Origin: Sipunculus nudus
Lineage: Eukaryota; Annelida; Sipuncula; Golfingiida; Sipunculidae
Assembly: GCA_026874595.1 (NCBI GenBank)
Contig: CM049311.1
Span: forward strand, 50,099,676-50,163,675
Length of the DNA: 64,000 bases
Direction: 5' to 3'
The position numbers and the translations under genes are program-made. This document shows positions 19,962 to 31,214 of this stretch, piece after piece. Each line of letters opens with the position of its first letter. Position 1 is the stretch's first letter. The notes beneath the pieces are model-generated. The model was not told the DNA's origin. It did no database searches and saw only the letters and a program-made list of their open reading frames with translations.

Positions 19962-22893
19962 ACATTTCCCTTGAAGATGAGGTACCAAGAGCGTTTGATC
20001 ATCGAGAGAATGTGGAAGTGAATAGCATTATTGCTGAGCATGCAGGTAATATTTTATGTATAACAGACAATTTTATTTTGTCAGTGTGTCTTAGGTACAG
20101 TTTCTTTGGTTCAAATTAATATTAATAAGGAATATTTAAGGATAAGCTGAAAGTTGTCTTTAAAACAGATGTTGAAGAAAAGTAATTCTAAAGATTTACC
20201 AACATATATACTTGCAGGATGTATTATTTAAGATTACTATTTATGATTAATATATGGAACGATTCAGTATTATTCAGATTTAACAGATTTGTAGACAGAA
20301 AGAAGAGTGACAAATGTTAGTAAGAATCATTTATAAATGTAGTAAACATAATAAATGTCATAATGTATTTTGTTTTTTTTTCCTGTGAACCAGTTCAATC
20401 AGAAGCTGACACAGGGTCTATGATGGAAGAATGTGTAGAAGAGGAAATAAGCTTAGAGAAGCTGCAGCCACCAAATTTGGGTAACTATTTTTTTTTACAA
20501 AGTTAATGATTTAAATATCAGTAAAAAGTGAGTATAAGTGTTTTAAGTAGTAGAGGTATCTGTAAACAATATAAAATGTGGCAAAGCTATAAGTATTAAT
20601 AAGAAAGAATGGGAATAATTTAGAAGCATGAAAAGATAATTAATGAAAAGCCTTTAGATGTTGTGGTGCGACCTTTATAGCAAGGGATCATTTAGACTTG
20701 ATTTATAGATATAATATATGGAAAAAGTATTATAAGCATTAGGTAATCTGTAGTTATCTTTGAAGTGAAAATTTTTTTTTACAAAAGCATTAATTGGAAA
20801 GGGATGAATAAGTATAATTTTGAAACGAAATAGATTGAATGACACAAAGAACTCTGAGAAAAGTAACAATTATTTGTAAGATGAATTTATATAGTTTTAA
20901 AAATTTTTTTTATGTTAACCAGTTGAACAAGAAGCTGATATTGGGACTGTGACAGGAGCAACCGGAGAAGAAGTAAGCTCAGAGAAATTGCAGTTATCAA
21001 AGTGTGGTAAGTATATTCATTAAGGATAATTTTATAACAGTGTACATAGTCAAGTAAGAATCAGTTTTAAAGTTGCAGAGTGATTTGTAAGAAATATCTA
21101 GACTACCAGCTTTGCTACAAATAAGATAGCATCATAATAATTAACATATATGATAAAGAGAAAGTATTACAAATATTAAAAGTATTGATTGTTCTGTATT
21201 GATCCTTGTAGTTATAAAATATGTAAAATCATTTAGGTACAGGGATCATTAAGAGTGTTTTTGTATGGATATGTATTATAAAGACTTTGATATCATGTAC
21301 TGATCTTTGCAGTGATTCTTTGCAGAGTATAGAAATGCATGAATATGTTAGAGGGATTGTAAAGATTTATTTATGATTAAATGGATATATGCAACAAGTA
21401 CAACTTTAAGAATGAATGTGTTGCTAGACAAAATGAAGAACGAGAACTGGTGAGAATAATTTATAAAAAGTAGTATATATTTATTTTTTCTACCTGTGTT
21501 AATATTGTAACAAGATGAAGAATAAGGTGACATGACGTTTTACAGACTGATAGACAGAAGGAACACTGATCAATCTATTTCACACAAGAATTATTTATAA
21601 ACAGTGGTAAATGTATTTTAAACTTTTTCATGTAAAGCAAAAGTTGCTGGCATCGGGACTGTGATAGAAGAAAGCGAAGGAGATGATTTAAGCTCAGAGA
21701 ACCAGGAGCAGTCAATACTTGGTAAGTTTATTTGTTTGAAAGTGTTATGAATTCAGTATGCTAAAGCAATTTTGGAGGCTGAATATGTATTTTAGCAATA
21801 GTTATTTACTGAACAAGAAATCATACAGAACAAGAACGGACAGCATTGATTAAGAGATCAATGAGGAATTGTGAAGTTTTAAAAAGTAGTAATAAAATCA
21901 TTATGTATTGAATTTTTAAATATTAATAATTAATAATATTAATAATTGATCTAATATTTGGATGGGACAACTGTAGTCTGAATAAGAATGTGGGCATTTA
22001 GGAGTGGAAATATTCAGTATGAATGACTCATATATATAGTAGTTAATATTTATATGATTTGTATTTCATATTTTATTTTTATTGATCAGTTCCGCAAGAT
22101 GGTGACACTGAGCCTTTGAGGGAAGAAGGTGGAGAAGAAAATCAAAGCTTAGAATACAGACAGGATTCAGGACTGGGTAATTTTTGTTATTACTGTAATA
22201 AACACTATGAGATCAGTGTTTTCTTGACAATATTGCTCATAGATTTTGCATCTGAATGTACTAAAATGAGGTTGAAAGTGGAGTGCTTTTGTGAAGAGTT
22301 ATTATGATTTTGTTTACATAGAATATGAAAAAAAACTGTGTGCAGTATGGTGAATGTGCTTGGCTGTAGGCTAGTTGACAAGACATAGCTCTAAAATCAC
22401 AAAATATGAATGGCAGCAGGAGGCTTTAGCATTAATAGTGATTTAAAATTATTTTTTAAAAATAAGTTTAAATAAAGATAAGTCTACATGGACTTTTATA
22501 TAAAATTAATTGAGGTTTCTCAGGAACTTTATACTAAATGTTTGAGGTTTCTCAGGAACTTTATACTAAATGTAAGTTGTATGTTTAGCATCTTGTTATG
22601 CAGTGTTTGTAGTTTATTCTAGTTGATGTATAAATTGTTAGTGTAGATGTAGTAGATTTTTATGATAAAGGGAGTAGGTGCAGTAAATCTATATATGAGG
22701 TGTTTATATATTCATTAAAAGCAAGTAACAAAAAGACTATGTAGGAAAATATTATATTACATATTATAGGTTGTAAATATTTGATTTAATGTATTTGTTT
22801 TGTTTGTTAATTAGGGTTTTGTGAACAAGCCAGAGTCAGAAGAAACAGGGGACATACAAGAAATTCCCCAGACTAAACAAGAGTCAGACTTGG
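19962..22893 (+). pseudogene. Series of six short phase-1 exons encoding acidic repeats
   Basis: Six short exons are read: 19962-20045 (84 nt), 20394-20480 (87), 20923-21006 (84), 21638-21721 (84), 22090-22176 (87) and about 22815-22893 (79, one base out of frame). All begin after AG and end G/GTAA in phase 1. Exons two to five encode related acidic segments (EADTGSMMEE, EADIGTVTGA, GIGTVIEESE, DGDTEPLREE), each ending with a Ser/Glu-rich tail. They look like tandem copies of one exon. Introns are 348-638 bp and C-poor. The encoded region links the DUF6570 and Rep parts and is probably disordered. Confidence 0.7.
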
Positions 22894-23257
22894 GTAAATA
22901 TTTGTATTACAATTATAGTGCACTGTTTTTGTCAAACAGAGTGGTTGGTTTGATTGTGATCTCTTGAGTGCTCGAAATTTTTTGTCCAGTTGGATAAAAT
23001 GCGCAATAATTGGACAAGTTGTATACATCACAATTAATGTTTATGAATGGAAGAATTCTGGATAGTCAACAAATGATAAAATTTGATTGAAGATATGTAA
23101 TTAGGATATGTATAAGGTAAGTGATAATTTCAACAGAATATTCAGACTAGTTATCCTTTTGTCTCATATATAAGTTCAAACAATTTTTCTCTATTTATGT
23201 TATGTACACAGTGTTAGTGTTAATTTTAATAGTCTTTTTTTTGTCTGATTTGAACAG

Positions 23258-24856
23258 ATGAAGTGGAGAGCAGTGCACCCCTGATGACGTGCCTGCAGCC
23301 TGAGGATTTGGCTCAATATGTAGCTGATAATTTTGAAGACCAAATACTATGTCTTGCACCAGCTGAGGGTAGTTCTCCAGAAACAGCAGAGGATAAGGAA
23401 GCAGATGCTTTTCCTACACTGTTTCCAAATGGACAAAACAGTTATAAAGAGGAAAGAGAAGTGAAATTAACTTTTATCCAATACATCAAATCACGTCTTT
23501 TTTCTAAGTTTCTTCAGTTCCCTCAAAACATAGAGTATGTGTTTTATTTGCAATATATCAAGGAATTAAAAGAAGTTTTATCATCAGCAAAAATCAGTAT
23601 GAGAAAAAGTGCCCAACCAATTGATTAAATTATTACAGCTGGCCAAATGGTCCAACCAGGAAAACTGAGAGATGTCATTCATAAGAACCATGGATATAAG
23701 TATTTAGTAAACATTCTTGGAAGTGCACCATACTGGCAACGTGCCATGCAAGACTGCCATGGTAAGGCAACTGGGGATACCTACATTTTTTGCGAGTTTT
23801 TCTGCAGCAGACAGAAGATGGCCAGAAATTATCAGAGCCATTTTGCAGTGCCAAGGGAAAGATGTGCTTGAGGAAATTAGTTGGACAGAACATTGCAACA
23901 TAATAAACAGCAACCCTGTGGTAGCTGCACTTATGTTTGATAAAAGAGTGCAAAATTTTTTTCGAACATTACTGCTTGGAGACTGCAATGTTATAGGGAA
24001 AGTCACTGACCACTTTTTTCGCATTGAATTCCAGCAGCGTGGGTGGCCACATGTCCACGCATTGTTTTGGATAAAAGATGCACCAAAATTAAATCAGTGT
24101 AATACAAACAATGACCAGGAAGTATGTGATTTTATTGAAAGCCATATATCATGTGCATTGCCTTGTGAAGAAGAAGAACAAGAACTTTTTGAAAAAGTAT
24201 CAGCTGTGCAAATGCACAGTCAAAATCATTCAAAAACTTGCAGGAAAGGTAATACCGTCTGCCGTTTCCATTTCCCCAGGCCCTCCTCTATGAGAACTTT
24301 TATCTGCCGCCCAGTGCATGCTCCAGAAAATGTTGATCCAGGTGTGTGGGGGAGAATCCAAAAAGAGAAACTAGACAGATTCTGGAAGGCCCTTGAAGCT
24401 GCTGAGGTTACAGCAACAGCAGAGGATGTGTTGTCAGCTGCCAATATAACTCGAGCGGACTTTGAATTGGCCCTAGGAAGCCAAGCAAAGAAAGTGTCAG
24501 TCGTTTTGAAAAGGAAACCATCTGAAAAATGGGTAAACCAATATAATGGACCATTATTAGAAGCTTGGAATGCTAATATGGACCTACAATTTGTTGTGGA
24601 CGCTTATAGTTGTATTGCGTATATTTTATCCTACATTAGTAAGAAGGAGAGTGAGGAAGGGGAGTTACTGAAAGCTGCTCAGAAAGAAGGAAGAGAGGGA
24701 TACCTAAGTGCAGTTGAAGAGCTAAGGAAAATCGGCAATATACCTAACGCATCGGGAAGTAAGCAGTATGGAGGCCATTTGGAAGGCTATAGGACTGAAG
24801 CTTAAACAGTGCAGTCGTGATATAAAATGGGTGCAGTCTGCTGATGATGCAACGAG
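23258..24856 (+). pseudogene. Helitron Rep (HUH nickase) domain
   Basis: The exon starts after TGAACAG at 23258. The segments ADAFPTLFPNG, PIDxIITAGQM (stop TAA at 23626) and APYWQRAMQD are followed by a frame break near 23755, then MVRQLGIPTFFASFSAADRR. The HUH motif is in RGWPHVHALFW, with His codons at 24050-24058. The active-site tyrosine pair is in CIAYILSYISK, Tyr at 24620 and 24632. A frame break near 24745 leads into SSMEAIWKAIGLKLKQCSR, and the exon ends at a donor (AG/GTATGT, 24856). Rep nicks and joins single DNA strands at element ends. The presence of HVH and both Tyr shows that catalytic residues survive despite the frameshifts. Confidence 0.85.
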
Positions 24857-25196
24857 GTATGTCTAATTTAATGTTATTGATTGAATGAAAATAGACAAAT
24901 GTTCATAGACAAAAATTATTAAAATGGTAATGTAATGTATTTTTTATTTGTAAGTAATGGTTGGGAAATGTGTTGGAAACATAACAAGTGTTTGCAGCAT
25001 ATAATTATATAATATATAACATAATAAATTGTATGAATAGTGTTGAGAAATTTTTTACCTATACAATTAAGAATATATCTGGTCTGTCAGTGCCTTGTTT
25101 GACTGAATCACCGGAGCTGGGTCTCTAATACAGGTTAATAATCTTGTGAAAACAAGAGTAAAATTTGTAAAGATAAACGTTAGTTCAAGTGTATAA

Positions 25197-25251
<55 letters not shown>

Positions 25252-25298
25252 GAATTACCTTTTTTGACTAATGGACTGCATTTGTGTATATTTGACAG
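24857..25298 (+). other. Intron with (TA)22 microsatellite
   Basis: The intron runs from donor GTATGT (24857) to acceptor TTTGACAG (25298). Joining AG to GCTGACACTC restores the frame and a Helitron-typical RLTLPLHMLKK junction. A pure TA repeat occupies 25202-25246. Confidence 0.8.
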
Positions 25299-27500
25299 GC
25301 TGACACTCCCCCTACATATGCTTAAGAAGATAGCTGAGAAAGACCAAGAATCAACTAACATTTTTGCACATTCTGATATGGATCGGTACTGGGCACGACC
25401 AAGAAAGCCTCCATTCATGGACATGTGTTTGGCTGAATTTGTGGCAGAATACAATGTAAAATATACAAAGTCGACACAGACAGGGAAAGGTAGTGATGAT
25501 GATGATGCCAGTGACAGTGAAGGACAAATCATTAAGTTACAGGATGAAATGGGGGCTGTAGCTAAACGTCGTCGGAGCTGTGTTATCAGATGTCTGCGTC
25601 TGTCACAGACAAAAGATGCTGAAAAATATTACAAAAATTTGTTAAGGTTATTTGTGCCTCACAGGGGTCAGAAACTCAAGCCTGATAATTATGTAAGTCA
25701 TGAAGCATATTATATGTCAGGGAAAAAACTTGTAGGTGGTCAAAATTCATCTGTGAGACAAATTGTCCAGAGCAATGCTAGAAAATATGAACATAATGCG
25801 GATGAAATAGATGAAGCATGGCAGATGGTGCAAAGCCAAGGAATTAGTGAAGATGCGTGGGCAAGTGTTGCACCTAATATTGAAGCAACTCAGGAAGAAA
25901 GACGTCCACCACTTGAGCATGAGGATGAAACAGATGACGAGGTCCCAGAGCTTGACATGCTTGACTCAAACACAAATCCTACAGGTGCATGGTCATCAGT
26001 TGAACAATCTGCCGGTTTACCATACAATGATGCAGTGTTGCTTATGAAAAACATGAACATAAAACAGCGTCAAATATTCAAAGAACCGAGAGAATGGTGT
26101 GTTATGACAAGTGCTGGCAAAAGGATCGAACCATTTAGAATTTTCCTTACAGGAGGTGCTGGTACAGGTAAATCACATGTCATCAAAGCGTTTCAGTGTG
26201 AGGCAAAGAGGCTGATGTCTGCAACAACAGATTCACCTGATGATGTAACAGTTTTGTTAGTAGCTTACACAGGCTCCGCTACCTACAATATAGGTGGTCA
26301 GACAATTCATTCTGCTTTTCATATACATGCAAATACAAGCAAAATGAAATCCTCTGTCAAATACCAGCCACTAGGGGAAAATCTATTGACATCTCTCCGC
26401 GCACGATATAAACATCTGCGTATACTTATTATTGATGAAGTATCTATGGTAGGGAAAAAAAATGCTGCACACCATCAATCAAAGGTTAATTCAAATCAAA
26501 CGCAGTAACAGTTTGTTTGGGAATGTCAGTATTCTAGCAGTAGGGGAATTTTATCAGTTAGCACCTGTAGGTGACAAAGGCCTCTACAAAGAAGACGGTG
26601 GAGAGCTCTGTGAATCTCCCTGGTCTTCATTTAGCATTTGGAATCTAACACAAATTATGCGTCAGAAGGATGATTTGCAATTTGCAAATATCCTGTATAA
26701 ACTCAGAGTAAAAGAAAAGAAATGTGAAACAGCAGATGATGTTGATCTGAGTGATGCTCATGATTTCCTGGTATCTAAAAAACATGCAGAACAAGATATC
26801 CCACTGGATATTGTACATATATTCCCACGGAATGCTGAGGTCAATGCACACAATAAAAAGATGCTTAATATGATAGGACAGGAAAAAATATTGATAGAAG
26901 CTGCTGATATGTTGATGAGAGCTGGGGAATGTACACACCAAAGGAAATCTCCCATTGCTGATGGGAAATCCATATTGTTAGCCCATTTGGAAGTATGTAA
27001 AAATGCCTGAGTTATGTTAACTGTCAATTTGGATGTAAAGGATGGGTTATCAAATGGGGTTATGGGGACTATTGTTGACATTGCCGAAACTAAAACTCCC
27101 TTGAAGCAACCACAATATATTCTGGTTCGTTTTGACAATGTCAATGTTGGCATAAATGCAAGACAGCAGAACCCTGCATCATTAGCAAGAGATGCAGTTA
27201 TGATTAAGCCTCATTCAGAGCAGTTCAGGCATCAAGGTGCACAGGTAACACGGCATCAATTTCCCATAAAGCTGGCTCGGGGATGTACAGTTCATAAAAC
27301 TCAAGGTATGACCCTGAAGGAAGCTGCTATTTCTCTTGAGCACACATTTCTGGCAGGCATGTCTTATGTAGCCCTGAGCAGAGTGAGCTCATCATCAGGT
27401 CTTTATTTACTTGACTATAACCCTGATCATATTTATTGTGATCCACATGTTACACAAGCCCTTGAAAAAATGCCATGTGTTACTATCAAATCAATGCCAA
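25299..27500 (+). pseudogene. PIF1-like helicase domain of the Helentron
   Basis: The exon opens with LTLPLHMLKK. Walker A GGAGTGKS is at 26152-26175 and Walker B LIIDEVSM at 26425-26448. After a frame break in an A8 run (26454-26461) come VGEFYQLAP (about 26542), NLTQIMRQKDD, IFPRNAEVN, then stop TGA 27008-27010, VMLTVNLDVKDGLSNG, LARGCTVHKTQGMTL and MSYVALSRVSS. This is the full PIF1/RecD2-type motif series of Helitron helicases, which unwind DNA 5' to 3' during rolling-circle transposition. An acidic insert between the first block and Walker A (25480-26000) is longer than the core needs. Confidence 0.9.
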
Positions 27501-28159
27501 TATTCCACTCACCTCAAGAAAGAATTGCACTTACAATTAATGCTCATAATGTTCACTCCCTTCAAAAGCAGATTCCTCACATTAGGAATGACCCAGAGTT
27601 TATGATGGCTGACATTCTGATTTTTACTGAAACCTGGTTAAATGAAAATGTTGCTGATGAGGCAGTTGAAATAGATGGGTATTTGAAACCTATACGGTAT
27701 GATAGACCAAGTGGTACAGGCCGGGGTTGGGTGGTCTTGTACATTAAAGAGAATGTAAACGAATGGAAAAAACAGCTAACTCCAAACATACCTGGAATTG
27801 AAATGGTCATAGCTGAAATTACTGGCACCACAGTTGTTGGACTTTATAAACCTCCAGCTACTTCCTCAAAAATCCTAGACAATTCTCGTCAAATAGTTCT
27901 TGAGACTGTAAACCCCCAAATGCCAATGGTTGTCTGTGGCGATTTTAACATGGATGTATCTAAACCACCTCATCAAAGTGATTTGACCTCTCTCAGGTCA
28001 TTTCAGCAGACAATATCTGATTACACTTTTGGTTTAGGGAGTAGTAACAGCATACTAGATCATATTTATGTTAGAAACTGTACTGTGTTTGAGTCTGGAG
28101 TTATCCGCACCTACTTCAGTGACCATGATGCAGTATATGTTCAGTTATCAAAAATCTAA
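27501..28159 (+). pseudogene. APE-type endonuclease domain at replicase C-terminus
   Basis: The domain is continuous in frame with the helicase and carries an LTINAHNVHSL start, a FTETW motif (Glu near 27629), CGDFNMD (Asp near 27941) and FSDHDAV (28118-28132) before the stop at 28157-28159. These are the conserved blocks of the exonuclease-endonuclease-phosphatase fold used by LINEs and by Helentrons. Its presence separates this element from canonical Helitrons. No frameshift is seen within this domain. Confidence 0.85.
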
Positions 28160-29246
28160 CTCTAGAAGCAAACTGGTAAACAGATACTATTATACAATCA
28201 GGTACTGAATTATATGAATCCATGACATATTAGAATTTGTTCTGTAACTTCTAAAAGAATGTCATGAATGTCATGAAACTCAGTGTTGTGTGTAGACTGA
28301 CTGATTAATGTAAAATGGAAAAGAGACTGTGATAATTTTGTATTGATAGATAATGCTATCCAAACTGTAATATAAACATAGCTTGCAAACTCTATTATTT
28401 TGTAAATTTATTGGATCATGTGTATGAAATGTTATATTACGTGATGACATTAACAAATATAATGCATATCTGTCACTAGCTATCTGTTTAATACTGAGAC
28501 TTCTATACTTAATCACTACTCTACTTGTTGTCTGTTGATTTACTGAATCATATGCATTCATAGATAGTAATTTATTTACACTGCAATTATTTTGACAATT
28601 CTTATAAGAGTCACTGTGAACCACAAATGATATTTGCTGTATGTTGGTTTACTGGACCATGTGATTTATTTTGGAATAATCAGACATCCTTTGAAAATCT
28701 TGATTTACTGAATCATGTGTATTTGAAAATTAAAATATTATCTTATCTTTTTCACACATTTTCAAACCTTATGTATAATTACCTTCTTTTATCATAATCA
28801 GATGTATGCAGTGTAAACTTTGTTATGTAAATAAAGTACTAAGTGAAAAACAAAATGTCTTTGTCATTATGTATCTCCTTGTCTGGATCATATCCTTTTA
28901 CTTTAACATGTCATCCAACATAAAGGCCCATTCATATTCTTACTCAAGAGTATTGTAAACTCCCAAAGGTAAAAAATAATTCTGTGGACTAAGTAACAAA
29001 TGGAATATTTCTTACACCCAACTTTCTGTAGAGCTGAAGTATATATTTACAGTGATCTCTGACGTGATCACACAGGCATTAAACTTGTACATCTTTGTAA
29101 GCTAACACATAAATCTAAAGAAACCCATCAAACAGCTTTCCAGTGGAAAAGCTGACATTCTTGTTAACTACAAGAGAAATGACTAGAGTGATAATACAAC
29201 TTGAAATATTACAACTTAGTGATGTCATACAACAAAACTTGAAATA
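28160..29246 (+). other. 3' non-coding region of the Helentron gene
   Basis: There is no gene here. A candidate poly(A) signal AATAAA lies at 28830-28835. A phrase related to TTTACTGAATCAT occurs four times (about 28400, 28540, 28648 and 28705). The C-depletion of the upstream region is absent. Confidence 0.5.
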
Positions 29247-30101
29247 CTAGAATACACCAAAATCAGAGTAGAATGGGTGAAGTGAGGCATGGATTGAGTG
29301 GCAAGAGGACGAGATATGAGCTTGGATGTCTGCAGCGTGAACTTGAATGTAGGTGGCGCCACCTGTCATAAAATCAAGAAAGCTATGCGGGATGTAAATG
29401 CATGCAAAATTTCAGGTAATGTGGTCAAACCACTGCAGAGATATGAGTGATTTTAACCCAAGGCAGACACACAGATGGACACTGTGCAAAAATGGCTGTA
29501 GGTGGCGCCACCATTTTTGTGTATGTTATAAAGCTATCCAAGGGCTACATTTGTGTAAAAAAAATTTTCCTGATTGGTCAAACGGTTCCTGAGATATGAG
29601 CTTGGATGTCTGCAGCGTTAACGTGAATGTAGGTGGCGCCACCTGTCATAAAATCAAGAAAGCTATGCGGGATGTATATGCATGCCGAATTTTAGGTGAA
29701 TTAGTCAATCCACTGCAGAGATATGAGTGATTTTAACCCAAGGCAGACAAACAGATGGACACTGTGCAAAAATGGCTGCAGGTGGCGCCACCTTTTTTGT
29801 GTATGTTATAGAGCTATCCAAGGGCTACATTTGTGTAAATTTTTTTTCCTGATTGGTCAAACGGTTCCCGAGATATGTGGGTTTATGTGGAAACAGACGC
29901 ACAAACGGACGCTGGGCAGAGAGGAAAGGTCAAAGGTCAAGGCCACTTGGTTAGGCACCAGTTCACATGTGACCCGATAATTTGTGTAAGTTTCGGAAAA
30001 ATCCGTCCAGTAGTCTCAGAGGAGTTCTCCGGAAACGAACGCGGCGGCGGAACCCGGTCAAAAACATAGTATCCGCAAAACTTTGTTTTGGCGGATACAA
30101 T
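29247..30101 (+). mobile_element. Second HINE copy at the Helentron 3' side
   Basis: The start ACTAGAATAC, then AAATCAGAGT and GTGAAGTGAGGCAT, matches the HINE at 6224. About 30 bp carrying the palindrome and TGTATCCGCC are missing. Two core units, with TGTCTGCAGC boxes at 29327 and 29607, have a period of 280 bp. The 3' end has GGCGGATACA at 30090-30099. It is either an independent insertion or the terminal part of the Helentron itself. Confidence 0.65.
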
Positions 30102-30550
30102 TATATAACATGCATTATTTATAAACTACTACACTTAATATGAAATGGTAAATGTATAACATTCTAATTAAAATCAGGGGGTTACCCTGAAAAAAATGGT
30201 AAAGAATATAAAAGATTAGCATGTAAAAAAATGATGAGAAATGTATATCTCCCCCCCCCCCCTCCTTAGTTGGCGAAGCGGTAAAAACATGTTAGGCAAA
30301 AACCCAATCTTGATTATTAACATACTGATTCCAGCATACTGAATAACTAAGGACTTCTAAATATGCATACTGTACATTATATTTGATATATAGTTCAATA
30401 ATCTTCATTAGGTATAAAATAACTGAAGCTTTTCTTAAGCATTTGTGTGTCTGTTAATATAATTATTAATCACTCTCTAATCACGGTGTCCCTTTGCCAG
30501 GTAAGTATCCCAAGTGGCGTCAATATTTCTTCCAGGGTGGGGGGATGACC

Positions 30551-30593
<43 letters not shown>

Positions 30594-31130
30594 CATATAT
30601 ATATAACCTTTTTTCCAGCGTGTCTGAGTAATATATTCAAAATTATATATATATTATATTTATTAAAATATATATACTTCACATATATATATATATATAT
30701 ATTTCAAATAATTATAATGTTTTAGAAAAAAAAGTTATTTTGTGAATTCTAAGCAAGGTTTAGATATAAAATATTTTAGAAAATGGATCCCCAGTCTTTA
30801 ATTCTATTTATTCATATATTTCATTTCCAATATTATAATAATATTCTCCTAAAAGTGGGGGGATGATAACATTGACCAACCCCCCTTGCCAAAATGTCCT
30901 TGCCCTTACCCCCCCCCCCCCCCCCCCCCCCCCATATTGACGCCCCTGACAATCCCAACACATCTCTGTAACATATTTATAACCATTCCATTCCATTTAG
31001 AAGTGAATCCCTCTTTTAACACAGACTTGACTGATCATTTTGAAAGGGGGTATGGAAATAAGCACTTCCGGGGGGGGGGGGGGTGAAATTGTGGTCACTT
31101 AATTCCATTCCCGGCACCTTTCAGGTTAAT
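30102..31130. repeat. Microsatellites and homopolymer tracts
   Basis: A (TA)n tract lies at 30554-30590, a second TA-rich patch at 30685-30702, C tracts at about 30250-30262 and 30910-30933, and a G tract at about 31069-31083. The rest is AT-rich with no gene. Confidence 0.8.
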
Positions 31131-31214
31131 GCCTAAATCCTTTGCTGCTTGTACATGTTTATCTGCCGAATCTGATTCAAACTTGTCAGCTAAGTTTATG
31201 ACTGGTAGGGCATT

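Larger units (their letters stand above)
16919..28159 (+). pseudogene. Helentron multidomain replicase gene (peptidase-DUF6570-Rep-helicase-endonuclease)
   Basis: One plus-strand gene with at least eight introns spans this interval. Its domains are described in the next entries: C76-like peptidase, 17-residue repeats, DUF6570-like domain, similar short exons, HUH Rep, PIF1-like helicase and APE-type endonuclease. Rep plus PIF1 helicase defines Helitrons. The C-terminal endonuclease places it with Helentron/Helitron2. Lesions seen are frame breaks near 17310, 17785 (A8 run), 22815-22893, 23755, 24745 and 26455 (A8 run), and in-frame stops TAG 19245, TAA 23626 and TGA 27008. The gene cannot make a full protein as read, although most motifs survive, so decay is moderate. 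Confidence 0.85.
10437..30101 (+). mobile_element. Large autonomous-type Helentron (Helitron2), decayed
   Basis: The 5' end (10437-10482) matches the HINE at 6224 almost base for base: ACTAGAATACGGGTAGTCGAC, then CGACTACG and TGTATCCGCC at 10472-10481, preceded by T. The body carries the Rep/helicase/endonuclease gene (16919-28159), an opposite-strand gene (12472-13996) and a nested hAT. The matching 3' end, with GGCGGATACA at 30090-30099, lies downstream. However, a HINE copy occupies 29247-30101, so the Helentron's own 3' end could be this terminus or could be lost near 29.2 kb. If it runs to 30101, its length is about 19.7 kb including the hAT insert. Rolling-circle transposons of this class nick and strand-transfer through a HUH/Tyr Rep domain. 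Confidence 0.7.

Noticed and set aside
25189-25298. N-terminal extension of the helicase frame made of Tyr-Ile repeats
   Set aside because: It is the translated (TA)n microsatellite in the intron; the acceptor at 25298 and the joined frame show the exon starts at 25299.
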